This document shows positions 8,973-18,089 of a DNA stretch of 64,000 nucleotides, piece by piece. The stretch comes from CAVYUC01 sp963783085 (GTDB lineage Bacteria > Bacteroidota > Bacteroidia > Bacteroidales > Prolixibacteraceae). The notes beneath the pieces are model-generated. The model was not told the origin of the DNA. It worked only from the letters and a program-made list of their open reading frames with translations, and did no database searches. The stretch covers positions 208,571 to 272,570 of the forward strand of contig CAWAMJ010000016.1 in NCBI GenBank assembly GCA_963783085.1, read 5' to 3'. Made by a program: the position numbers and the translations under genes. Numbering within the stretch: position 1 is the first letter of the stretch; each line of letters begins with the position of its first letter.

Positions 8973-10451
8973 TTACCTCGGCCTGCTGTAACCCTGCGTT
9001 TTGTATTTCTCGAGAAGTGCCTTTAATTCAGCAACAACTTCCGGATATTGCTGGTACACATTTGTTGTTTCCGCAAAATCGGTATCTAAATTATATAGTT
9101 GAATGGAATCCGGCGGGACCGGCTCTTTTATTTGCGCGAAACCACCATGTCCCTGCGCATCGATGTACTTCCATTTTCCTTTCCGGATAGAAAAATCACC
9201 GTTTAATGAGTGATGGACAGTAGCCTCGCGCAGTGGTTTTGTATATTGTTCACCAAGCAAAACCGGAAGAAAACTGTAGCTGTCGGGGGCTTCACCCGGA
9301 GCAAGTTTATGACCGGTTAAATCAGCAACGGTGGCAAACAAATCCGTGGAACAAATTACTTCGTCAGAAACTGACCCGGCTTTGATGTGTCCCGGCCACG
9401 ATGCAACAAACGCTACCCGGTGCCCGCCGTCGTACGAGTGCGACTTCCGGCCTTTGTAACCGTTGCTGGTGATGTGGTCGTATTCCATTTCCTGCTGAAT
9501 CGGAAAACCATGTGGCGAACTTCCGTTATCTGAGGTAAGGATGATAAGCGTGTTGCCGAAGGCGCCTGTTTCCTTCAATGCTGCAACTATGCGATGAACA
9601 GTGGCGTCACATTCCACCACAAAATCACCATAGCTTCCGGCCCGGCTTTTTCCCAGAAACACATCGTTCGGAACGATTGGTGTATGCGGCGCCGTAAACG
9701 GGAAATAAAGAAAAAACGGCTGGTCAGTGCCCTGTTTGCGGATGAAATCAATGGCTTTTTGTGTTAAATCGGGCATCACATTTTTAGCTTTGAAACCCGG
9801 GACGGTGAGTCCTGTCCGACCACCTTCGTCAGTTATTTCTGTAGGAATTCCCTGTGCTTTGTTGTTTTCGATGTACAGGTACGGCGGCATATCGAGCGAA
9901 CCGGTTATACCGTAAAAATAATCGAAGCCAAGATCATTCGGGCCGAAGGTTATAGGTTTGGAAAAGTCGATTTTCCGGTTGTCTTCCTGCCAGTTGTCGG
10001 TGAGTTCCATGCCAGGGTCTTTTGTTTGCCAGCCTAATCCGAGGTGCCACTTTCCGATGCAGGCGGTATTATACCCATTGTCCTTCAGCAATTGCGCTAC
10101 GGTTTTTGTTGATTTACCGATGAGCGGTTGCGAGCTGCCCCACAAAACACCCGATTTTAATCGCGTTCTGAAAGCATAGGTTCCCGTCAGAATTCCATAG
10201 CGGGTAGGCGTGCAAACAGCAGAATTGGTATGTGCATCGGTAAATAACATTCCTTCTGCAGCCAGCGCATCCATCGCAGGGGTCGGAATCTTTGATTCGG
10301 CGTTGTAACATCCCAAATCACCCATCCCCATGTCGTCTGCCAGCAAATAAACGATGTTCGGCAGGTTCGTAACTTCATCTTTTTGCTTTTCACAACCTGA
10401 TAAAATCGTTAAAAACAAAATAGTTGCGAGGTTTAATTTGATAAAGTTCAT
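8973..10451 (-). CDS. Lipoprotein sulfatase (formylglycine-dependent, family S1)
   Basis: This is a 492-residue type I sulfatase. The signal peptide ends in the lipobox LSGC (Cys20), so it is anchored as a lipoprotein. The metal site begins at Asp39-Asp40 (LLADDMG). The formylglycine signature is CTPTR with the modified cysteine at Cys80, which needs an anaerobic-type or FGE maturase not found in this window. Other active-site residues are Lys134/His136 (IGKWHLG), His256 (APHTP), Asp308-Asn309 (TSDNG) and Lys336 in GRKSH. The length is normal. It removes sulfate esters from a glycan; the exact linkage cannot be told. The second sulfatase gene lies 56 nt upstream on the same strand, so the two probably form an operon. 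Annotation pipelines usually call it arylsulfatase. Confidence 0.93.
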   Translation of the reverse strand: MNFIKLNLATILFLTILSGCEKQKDEVTNLPNIVYLLADDMGMGDLGCYNAESKIPTPAMDALAAEGMLFTDAHTNSAVCTPTRYGILTGTYAFRTRLKSGVLWGSSQPLIGKSTKTVAQLLKDNGYNTACIGKWHLGLGWQTKDPGMELTDNWQEDNRKIDFSKPITFGPNDLGFDYFYGITGSLDMPPYLYIENNKAQGIPTEITDEGGRTGLTVPGFKAKNVMPDLTQKAIDFIRKQGTDQPFFLYFPFTAPHTPIVPNDVFLGKSRAGSYGDFVVECDATVHRIVAALKETGAFGNTLIILTSDNGSSPHGFPIQQEMEYDHITSNGYKGRKSHSYDGGHRVAFVASWPGHIKAGSVSDEVICSTDLFATVADLTGHKLAPGEAPDSYSFLPVLLGEQYTKPLREATVHHSLNGDFSIRKGKWKYIDAQGHGGFAQIKEPVPPDSIQLYNLDTDFAETTNVYQQYPEVVAELKALLEKYKTQGYSRPR

Positions 10452-10507
10452 ATTTAGTTGATGTTAATTTCTTCAATTGATCACTGTTTGCTGCGACTGC
10501 CAACTTC

Positions 10508-12040
10508 CTAATATCCCCTGATTTCCTTCAGTTTCGCCTTTAGTTCTTCTACTTTTTCCGGTTCCGACACGTAAAGATTATCCTGTTCCTGTGGATCGGT
10601 TTTTAAATTGTAGAGTTGTCCTTCCGGATCGCCGGGGCCGGGTTCCGGGTTTCTCGGCTGTGAAAAACCACCCGAGCCAAGTCCTTCAATCATTTTCCAG
10701 TCGCCATCGCGGATGGCAAATTTGCCGGCGCCCGAATGATGGATCACCGGCGGCCGGTTAATCGTATCCTGGTTTCCCAAAAGTATTGGCAACAGCGAGT
10801 AACTGTCCTGCGGATTTCCACTTGCCGGTGCACCAAGTATATCGCGCACTGTAGCAAAAAAATCGGTTAACGAAGTAGTTTGATCGGAAACTGTGCCAGC
10901 TTCTATTTTCCATGGCCATTTCACCATAAACGGGATGTGGTGGCCTCCTTCCCACGCATCGCTTTTCATTCCGCGAAACGTGAAATTCGAGCGGTGGTTG
11001 TACTTTTCAATGAACGGCGGCCACCAGTAGGCGCCGTTGTCGCTGGCAAAAAATACGATGGTGTTGTTTTCAAAACCATTTTCTTTTAAGGCTTGCAGGA
11101 TTTGCCCGACATGGTCATCTACTTCCTGCACGTAATCTCCGTATTCATCCACTGCCGAAGTTCCCGCAAAATTCTTGTCGGGTACCCACGGCGTATGTGG
11201 CGCGTTCATCGGGAAATAAAGGAAAAATGGCTTTCCCGTAACTTTTTGGCTGGCGATGAATTCTTTTGCTTTGTTGGTGAATGTAGGCAAAACGTCCACA
11301 AAACTGAACGACGGCGCCATTCGTCCCGGTCTCCAGAACGGACCCGTTGCATTAATTTCGGCATTCAGCGAATTTCCTGGCGTTGAATCGGTGGGCGCTT
11401 CCACGGCAAGGTTGTTTTCGAGGTACAAATACGGCTCAAAATCGAGCGACGCCGGTAACACATAGGAGTAGTCAAAACCAGCGCCTTTCGGCCCGCCTTT
11501 GGCCGGCGCACTGAAATCGATTTGTTCAGCATCGTTAAAAGCCCTCAGCTCCTGCGTAAATTCCACTCCCGGCTCGCCTGAGTGGTAAGTGCCGTCTTTC
11601 AGTTTAAAATCAATTCCCAAATGCCATTTTCCAATACATGCTGTTGTATAACCATTTTCTTTCAGAAATTTGGCGATGGTCGCGGTATTTTCTTCAATCA
11701 GCGATGGACTGTATCCCAGCAAAACCCCTCTTTTCATCCGGCTGCGCCAGGCATATTGTCCGGTCAGAATCCCGTACCTCGTGGGCGTGCAAACTGATGA
11801 GTTGGAATGGGCGTCGCTGAAAACCATCGCTTCTTTCGTTAGTTTATCGATTTGCGGCGTTTGTATCTTTGAATTGGCATTTAACGCCGAAATGTCGCCG
11901 TAACCAAGATCATCGGCAAGAATGTATACGATATTCGGTTTTTCTTTTTCGGTTGATTGTTGTTTACTTTTATCATTACAGGCATTTAAAAAGGAGAGAA
12001 AAACGGTAACAAATGCTAATTGTAGTATTGTTTTATTCAT
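10508..12040 (-). CDS. Lipoprotein sulfatase (formylglycine-dependent, family S1), second copy
   Basis: This is a 510-residue type I sulfatase related to its downstream neighbour; both share CTPTRYGILTG and the following YAxRxRxxxGVLxG block, consistent with an old tandem duplication. The lipobox is LNAC (Cys21). Active-site features are Asp43-Asp44 (LADDLG), the formylglycine cysteine Cys84 in CTPTR, CIGKWHLG, NAPHTPW and ASDNGAYW. The middle is longer than in copy one, with an insert rich in Asn/Gly before VDVLPTF, which may change substrate choice. It is first in the two-gene sulfatase unit, 50 nt downstream of the DUF1460 gene that runs the same way. The substrate is unknown. Confidence 0.93.
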   Translation of the reverse strand: MNKTILQLAFVTVFLSFLNACNDKSKQQSTEKEKPNIVYILADDLGYGDISALNANSKIQTPQIDKLTKEAMVFSDAHSNSSVCTPTRYGILTGQYAWRSRMKRGVLLGYSPSLIEENTATIAKFLKENGYTTACIGKWHLGIDFKLKDGTYHSGEPGVEFTQELRAFNDAEQIDFSAPAKGGPKGAGFDYSYVLPASLDFEPYLYLENNLAVEAPTDSTPGNSLNAEINATGPFWRPGRMAPSFSFVDVLPTFTNKAKEFIASQKVTGKPFFLYFPMNAPHTPWVPDKNFAGTSAVDEYGDYVQEVDDHVGQILQALKENGFENNTIVFFASDNGAYWWPPFIEKYNHRSNFTFRGMKSDAWEGGHHIPFMVKWPWKIEAGTVSDQTTSLTDFFATVRDILGAPASGNPQDSYSLLPILLGNQDTINRPPVIHHSGAGKFAIRDGDWKMIEGLGSGGFSQPRNPEPGPGDPEGQLYNLKTDPQEQDNLYVSEPEKVEELKAKLKEIRGY

Positions 12041-12090
12041 GTTGGTTTAGAATTATTTCAGAACTTAAAATTAATTTTTTTATCGGTTTT

Positions 12091-12954
12091 TCAAAGAGGG
12101 CGGGCTACCATAATTCCTGTGCCTGATTTGCTGTTTTTTAAATATTCTTCCAGCGTGTCATCCGAAACAACAACTTTGTTAGCTGCCGAAGAACCGTGTA
12201 AAATGTGTATCCTTCCTCCCTTGTGCATCAAAATTACAACGTGCGCAATATCCAGGCCGTCGATTTCCGTTGTTATTCCTGCAATATCTCCGTCTTTTAG
12301 CTGATCTTCCACTTCGGCAACTTTATCTTCCGGAATGTAATAATAATCCCGGGCAGAAATTTCTTTTTCCTGCCGGGCTATTTCTTTTACGAGTTCGGCG
12401 CTGTCGTTCAGTTGTTCATAAGCGGCCGGATGTTTGCTCATAAAATTAACCTGATTGGAATACGGCGTTTCAGCAATTTCTTTCGATACATCTTTTACAA
12501 TTCCCATTTTGTCGTTATTCGATATCCAGTCGCTGAAATAATGCAGCCGCGACGGATAACCATCAATTTTACCATTTCGGTATCGAACGTCCTTCAACTC
12601 TTCCGCAAAATTTTCGAACGACGGCTTTCCTCTTTTAATGGTTCTGGCAATCGCCAGGCAATATTCGGCAAACGTGGTGCAGTCCATTTCGCGCAGGTTA
12701 ACCACCAGTTGCTCGGGTTCAGTTTCCAGCGTGTGGGCTACATAGGGTGTGCCCGTAAAAAACATTCCAACTTTGATGATTAATGTCCCGATTGGTTCAT
12801 TCTTTTCATTTTCAAAAAGTTCGAATACCTCCTCAAGGATTTGCTTGTCTTCGGGTTGATAAATAATATTATTTTTTTCAGCATCTGCTTTACTGCCTGA
12901 GCTGCAGGAAACCAGCAGTGCAAATGATATCGAAATGAAAATTGCGTTTTTCAT
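12091..12954 (-). CDS. DUF1460 lipoprotein (N-acetylmuramoyl-L-alanine amidase-like family)
   Basis: This is a DUF1460 protein of 287 residues from the internal ATG at 12954; the reading frame extends 7 codons upstream, but this start gives a clean lipoprotein signal MKNAIFISISFALLVSC. DUF1460 proteins have an NlpC/P60-like cysteine peptidase fold and are described as amidase-like enzymes acting on peptidoglycan fragments. The candidate nucleophile is the Cys of MDCTTFAEYCLAIA (Cys92 from this start), followed by RLHYFSDW and a late HVVILMHKGGRIHILHGS segment carrying the histidine. It is co-oriented with the two sulfatases, but its role there is unclear. It may simply recycle cell wall. Confidence 0.88.
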   Translation of the reverse strand: MKNAIFISISFALLVSCSSGSKADAEKNNIIYQPEDKQILEEVFELFENEKNEPIGTLIIKVGMFFTGTPYVAHTLETEPEQLVVNLREMDCTTFAEYCLAIARTIKRGKPSFENFAEELKDVRYRNGKIDGYPSRLHYFSDWISNNDKMGIVKDVSKEIAETPYSNQVNFMSKHPAAYEQLNDSAELVKEIARQEKEISARDYYYIPEDKVAEVEDQLKDGDIAGITTEIDGLDIAHVVILMHKGGRIHILHGSSAANKVVVSDDTLEEYLKNSKSGTGIMVARPL

Positions 12955-13012
12955 ATTTTTTTTCCAAATGTACAAAGATTATTTTTCGGAAGAAATGCGA
13001 AGGCTTATCCGT

Positions 13013-13219
13013 TCATACCCCGGAATATTCCAAAATATCCCCCGGCTGGCAATCGAGTGCTTTGCATATCGCTTCAAGGGTACTAAACCGCACTGCTTTT
13101 GCTTTACCTGTTTTCAGGATGGAAAGATTGGCTATTGTTACATCCACTTTTTCCGAAAGTTCGTTCAGTGACATTTTGCGCTTCGCCATCATCACGTCGA
13201 GGTTTACTACAATTGGCAT
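13013..13219 (-). CDS. Small XRE-family HTH regulator (YozG-like)
   Basis: This is a 68-residue helix-turn-helix protein consisting of almost nothing but the Cro/C1-type domain: KRKMSLNELSEKVDVTIANL followed by FSTLEAICKALDCQPGDILEY. The start MPIVVNLDVMMAKRK is typical of the small YozG-type regulators. The gene lies 2 nt downstream of a DUF2975 membrane protein gene, and this pairing is very common in Firmicutes and Bacteroidota. The regulator probably controls the pair and may respond to the membrane partner, but the signal is unknown. Confidence 0.9.
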   Translation of the reverse strand: MPIVVNLDVMMAKRKMSLNELSEKVDVTIANLSILKTGKAKAVRFSTLEAICKALDCQPGDILEYSGV

Positions 13220-13221
13220 AA

Positions 13222-13758
13222 TTATACGGTTAATTCATTTTCGGATTGAAGTTCGACACCACGTTTAAAAATTTGTGAAATGATAAACGTGAGGCCGGTC
13301 ATAAACAGAAATTCTCCCGAATTCCAGGTTTCATGCACGTCTTTTGCCATTTCACCAAGCCAGCCGGCGAACGCACTGCCCATCAGCGCCATGATCCATA
13401 TAATAAAAAGCGAATAACTGATAGATTCCAGATTGTGGGCTACCTCCATTGTAAACGGATTTTTCATTTTTATTCTGGATAGAAGCTTGACAACCATAAA
13501 CCAGATCGTGGCTTTTAAAACCGACATAATCAACAGAAATATCACCAGCACAGTATAATACGTGAAATTATACTGGCTCAGTTCATATAAATCAAGTTTC
13601 TGCCAAAAGTTTCCGGCGCTTTCAGGATTAAAACAGCTTGAAACATACGTGAACAGGTAAGAGCCGATTTGAAAGACAAAGCCGAAAAAAGCTATCCAGG
13701 CCAGTATCTTCATCACCTTGAGTATTTGTCCGGTTTGGGTTTCTACTTTAAACTTCAT
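13222..13758 (-). CDS. DUF2975 membrane protein, partner of small HTH regulator
   Basis: This is a 178-residue integral membrane protein with four hydrophobic segments (about 14-38, 66-90, 108-130 and 148-165). Size and topology match DUF2975. No enzymatic motif is visible. It is the first gene of a two-gene unit with the YozG-like HTH gene 2 nt downstream, the usual organisation for this family. The function of the pair is unknown; a membrane sensor or regulator module is the common suggestion (inference). The 295-nt region upstream (13759-14053) is AT-rich and holds nothing else I can name. Confidence 0.85.
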   Translation of the reverse strand: MKFKVETQTGQILKVMKILAWIAFFGFVFQIGSYLFTYVSSCFNPESAGNFWQKLDLYELSQYNFTYYTVLVIFLLIMSVLKATIWFMVVKLLSRIKMKNPFTMEVAHNLESISYSLFIIWIMALMGSAFAGWLGEMAKDVHETWNSGEFLFMTGLTFIISQIFKRGVELQSENELTV

Positions 13759-14053
13759 TTTTTCAGGTTTTTAAAATTGATAGTTTCACAAATATCAATA
13801 ATTATTTATTGAAAAACAATAAAAATAACTTGTTTTTCAGTAAAAATTAAAAATGTGTGGAAAACTTAACGGAATTCTCCCTCCGGCGCCAATCTCAGGT
13901 TTGAAAAATTCTATTAATGGCGCATAAACGTTCTTAATCCGAAACCAACTAATCGGATCTGGGCAAGTCCGGTTTGCGGGTTTTGTCACCACATTATTTC
14001 TTCTGCCTTTGCGGAAGATTGCTGCTTTTGACAAGAATCCTGTTCTGTGATTG

Positions 14054-15313
14054 TTATGTTTTTCTCTTCTTTTTTTTGGCTGCCGGGAAAAGCACGTTAT
14101 TCAAAATCAACCGGTATCCCGGCGAATTCGGGTGCAGGCTCAAATCGGTGGGTGGATCGCCAATCAGGTGACGGTAATCTTCCGGATCGTGGCCGCCGTA
14201 GAAAGTCCAGAAGCCCTTTCCTTTTTCACCGTGGATGTAACGAGCTTCACGAGCGGGTTTGTTTTCGCCTAAAATCAGTACATTTGGTTTTAGCACTTCC
14301 TTCCGGTAGGCGGTTGTTTGCCCCATGAAGCCCCGGATCAGGTTGTTATGGTTTTGGCACAGCATGGTAGGTACCGGGTCCCATTTGGCAGAAAAATCGA
14401 ACAGGGTAAAATAGTCGTTTTCCCGCGAAACCGAGCGAGTCCGTGTAGCATCTATGTCTGAGAATTCATATTCGTACGGGCTTTCTTCGAGGTGAAAATT
14501 TTCAAAAGCGAAAGTCCGGTTAAAATCCAGTTTTTCGTTTGCCTGTTTATCTGCCGGATCGCCATCGAACATGGATTCACATATATCGATTCCGACTGCC
14601 GCCAGCGAAATATCATACGTGTCGGTGGCGGCGCACATGGCAAAGAGAAAGCCGCCGTTCATCACGTATTTTTCGATTTCACGCGTAACAAACGATTTCA
14701 TTTCCGAAACCTTCAGAAAGCCCAGTTTTTTGGCAAGCTGCCGGTTTATTGCAACTTCTTCCTGATACCACGGCATGTGTTGATAGGTTCTCCAGAATTT
14801 TCCGAACTGTCCGGTAAAATCCTCGTGGTGCAAATGCAACCAGTCGTATTCCGAAAGTTTTCCCGCCAAAATTTCTTCGTCGTAAACAACGTCATATTTT
14901 ATTTCAGCATAACTTAAAACCAGCGTCACGGCATCGTCCCACGGTTGCTTGTTGGGAGGCGAATAAACAGCGATTTTGGGAGCTTTGTTCATACTCACTG
15001 CATCCTGGTTCACATCGGGTTGCGCTATCTCATTTAAAATAGCATCGGCTTGTGCATCGGCAATCGTTTCAAAACCAACTCCCCGAACAACACATTCATT
15101 TTCAATTTCCGGAGAATGCTGCATTAAAAAACTACCGCCGCGGTAATTCAGCAACCATTTCACTTCCACCTTGTTTTCGAGGGCCCAATAGGCAATTCCG
15201 TATGATTTCAGATGATTTTTTTGTGTTTCGTCCATCGGTATCAGCAGGTGCAGGGCGCTTGCCCGGGCAACTACAAAGAAAACAGCGATGAATAATAGAA
15301 AATATCGTTTCAT
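14054..15313 (-). CDS. Exported protein of the family often labelled 'asparagine synthetase B' (function unknown)
   Basis: This is a 419-residue protein from the ATG at 15313. The reading frame extends 28 codons further upstream, but this start gives a signal peptide MKRYFLLFIAVFFVVARASA. The body includes HLLIPMDETQKNHLKSYGIA, WLHLHHEDFTGQ, GGFLFAMCAATDTYD and FWTFYGGHDPEDYRH, and it ends in a basic tail KKKKRKT. Database records in Bacteroidota commonly carry the name asparagine synthetase B. The protein lacks the N-terminal catalytic Cys and the PP-loop SGGxDS of AsnB and is exported, so that name should not be taken as function. The glutamine-amidotransferase-like MCAATD segment suggests a ThuA/GATase-like fold (tentative). 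Confidence 0.75.
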   Translation of the reverse strand: MKRYFLLFIAVFFVVARASALHLLIPMDETQKNHLKSYGIAYWALENKVEVKWLLNYRGGSFLMQHSPEIENECVVRGVGFETIADAQADAILNEIAQPDVNQDAVSMNKAPKIAVYSPPNKQPWDDAVTLVLSYAEIKYDVVYDEEILAGKLSEYDWLHLHHEDFTGQFGKFWRTYQHMPWYQEEVAINRQLAKKLGFLKVSEMKSFVTREIEKYVMNGGFLFAMCAATDTYDISLAAVGIDICESMFDGDPADKQANEKLDFNRTFAFENFHLEESPYEYEFSDIDATRTRSVSRENDYFTLFDFSAKWDPVPTMLCQNHNNLIRGFMGQTTAYRKEVLKPNVLILGENKPAREARYIHGEKGKGFWTFYGGHDPEDYRHLIGDPPTDLSLHPNSPGYRLILNNVLFPAAKKKKRKT

Positions 15314-15457
15314 GTTACTATTTCTGTTCCGAAAAAAATTACAAACTAATAACGCAATAAGTTCAGAATTATTAACACCATAACTGTTAAAATGCACAAA
15401 CCTGCCGGAGATTTGCCGGTTTCGGTAAAAAAAACGGGAAATTCGGGTGGAATTAAT

Positions 15458-16990
15458 TTAGAAAGGCATATCAGATGCGGTGCCCGGTGAATCAAAACTG
15501 TTGTTTCCGGAAATACCTGCGGCAATAGTTTCAGCGCCATTGTCTTCGTTCATTTTTGAACTGAATGTTTGCGGATGGTTTCCGTATTCATTTCCAAACT
15601 GAGCGTCCATATCGCTGAATTTTGCGAGTTCTTTTTTGAACGAGAGGTGAACATCGCCGGTTGCGCCGTTTCGGTGTTTTGCAATAATAATTTCGGCAAC
15701 GCCCCGTAGTGAGTTTCCCGATTCATCTTCGTCGATTCCGTAATATTCAGGACGGTGAATAAAAGTCACAATATCGGCATCCTGTTCGATAGCTCCCGAT
15801 TCACGGAGGTCAGACAGCTGCGGGCGTTTTCCTTCGCGCGATTCCACCGATCGGTTAAGCTGCGACAGCGCAATAATTGGAATATCGAGTTCCTTGGCAA
15901 TGGCTTTTAACGAGCGCGAAATTGCACTCACTTCCTGTTCCCGGCTGCCCCTGGAATCGGTGCCGGCGGTCATCAACTGCAGGTAATCCACAATAACAAT
16001 CTGTATGTCGTGCTGCATTTTCAGTCTTCGGCATTTTGCCCTGAATTCAAAAATCGACAGCGCGGGTGTGTCATCAATGAAAATGGGCGCCTTTTCGAGG
16101 TTTGAAATTTTCCGGTTCAAATGTTCCCATTCGTAATTTTCCAGCCGTCCGGTTTTTATTTTTTCGGAACCTAGTTCCGTTTCCGATGCAATCAAACGGT
16201 TCACCAGCTGCAGCGACGACATCTCGAGCGAAAAAAGCGCAACCGAACGGTTATGTTCCACCGCCATGTTTCGGGCCATGCTGAGCACAAAAGCAGTTTT
16301 ACCCATCGACGGGCGGGCTGCAACAATAACAAGATCGGTGCGTTGCCAGCCCGAGGTAATCCGGTCGAGCGCTGTAAAACCCGATGGCACGCCGCTGAGG
16401 CCGTCTTTTTGTTTCCGGGCTTTTTCAATCTGGATGATTGCTGCATTTAGCACCGGTTTTATAGGTACCGTTTCTTTTTTAATGTTTCTTTCGGCTACCT
16501 GAAACAATGACGATTCAGAATAATCAATCAGATCGTCTACGTCCATGGTATCGTCGTATGATTTTGCCTGGATTTCGGACGAGACGCGTATTAACTCGCG
16601 CTGAATGTATTTTTGTGCAATAATCCGGGCATGAAATTCAATGTGTGCAGCAGAAGCCACCCGTCGTGTAAGTTGCGTAATGTATCCCGGGCCGCCAACC
16701 TCATCCAACTTGTTCCGATCTTTCAATTCCTGCGTCACCATCAGCAAATCCACCGGTTTTTCATTGGCCGAGAGTTCTTTGATGGCGTCGAAAATCTTCT
16801 GGTGTTCCTCTTTGTAAAAGCTTGATGTATCGATGATATCGGCAACAGTAACATAGGCATCCCTTTCCAGCATTAGCGCACCCAATACTGCCTCCTCCAC
16901 TTCAATTGCCTGCGGCGGAAGTTTTCCATACTGCGCATTTATTTGCTCAACAGTCATTTGCGAAACATTTTTCTTTCTTTCTGCCGCCAT
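15458..16990 (-). CDS. dnaB: Replicative DNA helicase DnaB
   Basis: This is a full-length (510 aa) replicative helicase. The N-terminal DnaB domain (about 20-125) starts with LPPQAIEVEEAVLGALMLE. The RecA-like motor carries Walker A ARPSMGKT (225-232), Walker B around IVIVDYLQLM, and the conserved LSDLRESGAIEQDAD motif. It unwinds DNA ahead of the replisome as a hexamer, loaded by DnaC-like or other factors not seen here. The C-terminal tail is Asn/Ser/Gly-rich and probably disordered. No intein is present. It is separated from ddl by 73 nt and may be transcribed on its own. Confidence 0.98.
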   Translation of the reverse strand: MAAERKKNVSQMTVEQINAQYGKLPPQAIEVEEAVLGALMLERDAYVTVADIIDTSSFYKEEHQKIFDAIKELSANEKPVDLLMVTQELKDRNKLDEVGGPGYITQLTRRVASAAHIEFHARIIAQKYIQRELIRVSSEIQAKSYDDTMDVDDLIDYSESSLFQVAERNIKKETVPIKPVLNAAIIQIEKARKQKDGLSGVPSGFTALDRITSGWQRTDLVIVAARPSMGKTAFVLSMARNMAVEHNRSVALFSLEMSSLQLVNRLIASETELGSEKIKTGRLENYEWEHLNRKISNLEKAPIFIDDTPALSIFEFRAKCRRLKMQHDIQIVIVDYLQLMTAGTDSRGSREQEVSAISRSLKAIAKELDIPIIALSQLNRSVESREGKRPQLSDLRESGAIEQDADIVTFIHRPEYYGIDEDESGNSLRGVAEIIIAKHRNGATGDVHLSFKKELAKFSDMDAQFGNEYGNHPQTFSSKMNEDNGAETIAAGISGNNSFDSPGTASDMPF

Positions 16991-17063
16991 ATCAAATATT
17001 TATTTTCCGATTAAATTTTAAGAGGGTTTAAAAGTACGAAATAAGATTACCGGCTGCCAAATA

Positions 17064-18089
17064 TTACCGGTTATAGTTGTTAACATTCTGACTGTTTCCC
17101 TGAGCTTTTTTCAAACCTTCATCAATGATTAAAGTTACAACATCCTGAAGTGTAAGCCCCATTGCCACAATTTGTTGCGGAATGAAACTGGTTTCCGTCA
17201 TGCCCGGGGTGGTGTTAACTTCGAGGAAATAGAATTCCTCATTTTTTAAGATATAATCCACCCTGACGATCCCTGAACACTCGCATAAATCGTAAATTTT
17301 CGAACTCAGTTGCCGGCATTGTTCAAACAGATGCCCGGGTAATCGTGCAGGCGTAATTTCTTCGGCGGCGCCAGGGGTGTATTTTGCTTCGAAGTCGAAA
17401 AATTCATTTTTTGGCAATACCTCCGTAACCGGGAAAATAAGTTCTTTATTTTTCAGTTTCACCAAACCGCAGGTAAATTCCTTGCCGTCGATGAATTCTT
17501 CTATCAGTGCTTCACTACTTTCTTTCCAGGCTTTATGCACGGAATCAATCAGTTCATTTTCAGATTTAACTTTTGTAATTCCAAAGCTGGAACCTCCGGC
17601 ATTCGGCTTTACAAAAAGTGGCAAACCGAGTTTTTCAATGATTTCAAGGGAATGAATTTTCTCCCCTTTCGACAACTTTACCGATCGGGCCATTTTAATG
17701 CCAAACCGTTGCAGGTAGTTGTTGCAGAACCACTTGTTGAACGTTAACGAAGAAGTATGAACATTGCAGGTGGAGTAGGGAATGCTCATCAAATCGAAAT
17801 ATCCCTGCAAAATGCCGTCCTCGCCCGGTGTGCCATGAATGGTGATATAAGCAAAATCGAATCTTATTTTCCTGCCATTCAGTGAAAAGCTAAAATCCGA
17901 TTTATCGATTTCGGCTATTTTCCGGTCATTTTCGAAAACCAGCCATTCTTTACCGCGCATTTGTACCAGCCATGGCTTATATTTGGTTGCATCCACAGAT
18001 TTAAAAACGTTGGCGCCGCTTTTTACCGACACCACAAATTCCGACGAATCGCCGCCGGCAATAACAGCAATATTGGGTTTTTCAATCAT
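17064..18089 (-). CDS. ddl: D-alanine--D-alanine ligase
   Basis: This is a 341-residue ATP-grasp ligase that makes D-Ala-D-Ala for peptidoglycan. Recognisable pieces are the N-terminal IAVIAGGDSSEF, HGTPGEDGILQGYFDLMSIP, the ATP-grasp loop PLFVKPNAGGSSFGITKV and the C-terminal YFLEVNTTPGMTETSFIPQQ with the metal-binding Glu/Asn. It starts inside the end of the RluD-type gene (8-nt overlap, 18082-18089), so the two are translationally linked in the order PASTA, rluD, ddl that is well conserved in Bacteroidota. Confidence 0.97.
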   Translation of the reverse strand: MIEKPNIAVIAGGDSSEFVVSVKSGANVFKSVDATKYKPWLVQMRGKEWLVFENDRKIAEIDKSDFSFSLNGRKIRFDFAYITIHGTPGEDGILQGYFDLMSIPYSTCNVHTSSLTFNKWFCNNYLQRFGIKMARSVKLSKGEKIHSLEIIEKLGLPLFVKPNAGGSSFGITKVKSENELIDSVHKAWKESSEALIEEFIDGKEFTCGLVKLKNKELIFPVTEVLPKNEFFDFEAKYTPGAAEEITPARLPGHLFEQCRQLSSKIYDLCECSGIVRVDYILKNEEFYFLEVNTTPGMTETSFIPQQIVAMGLTLQDVVTLIIDEGLKKAQGNSQNVNNYNR

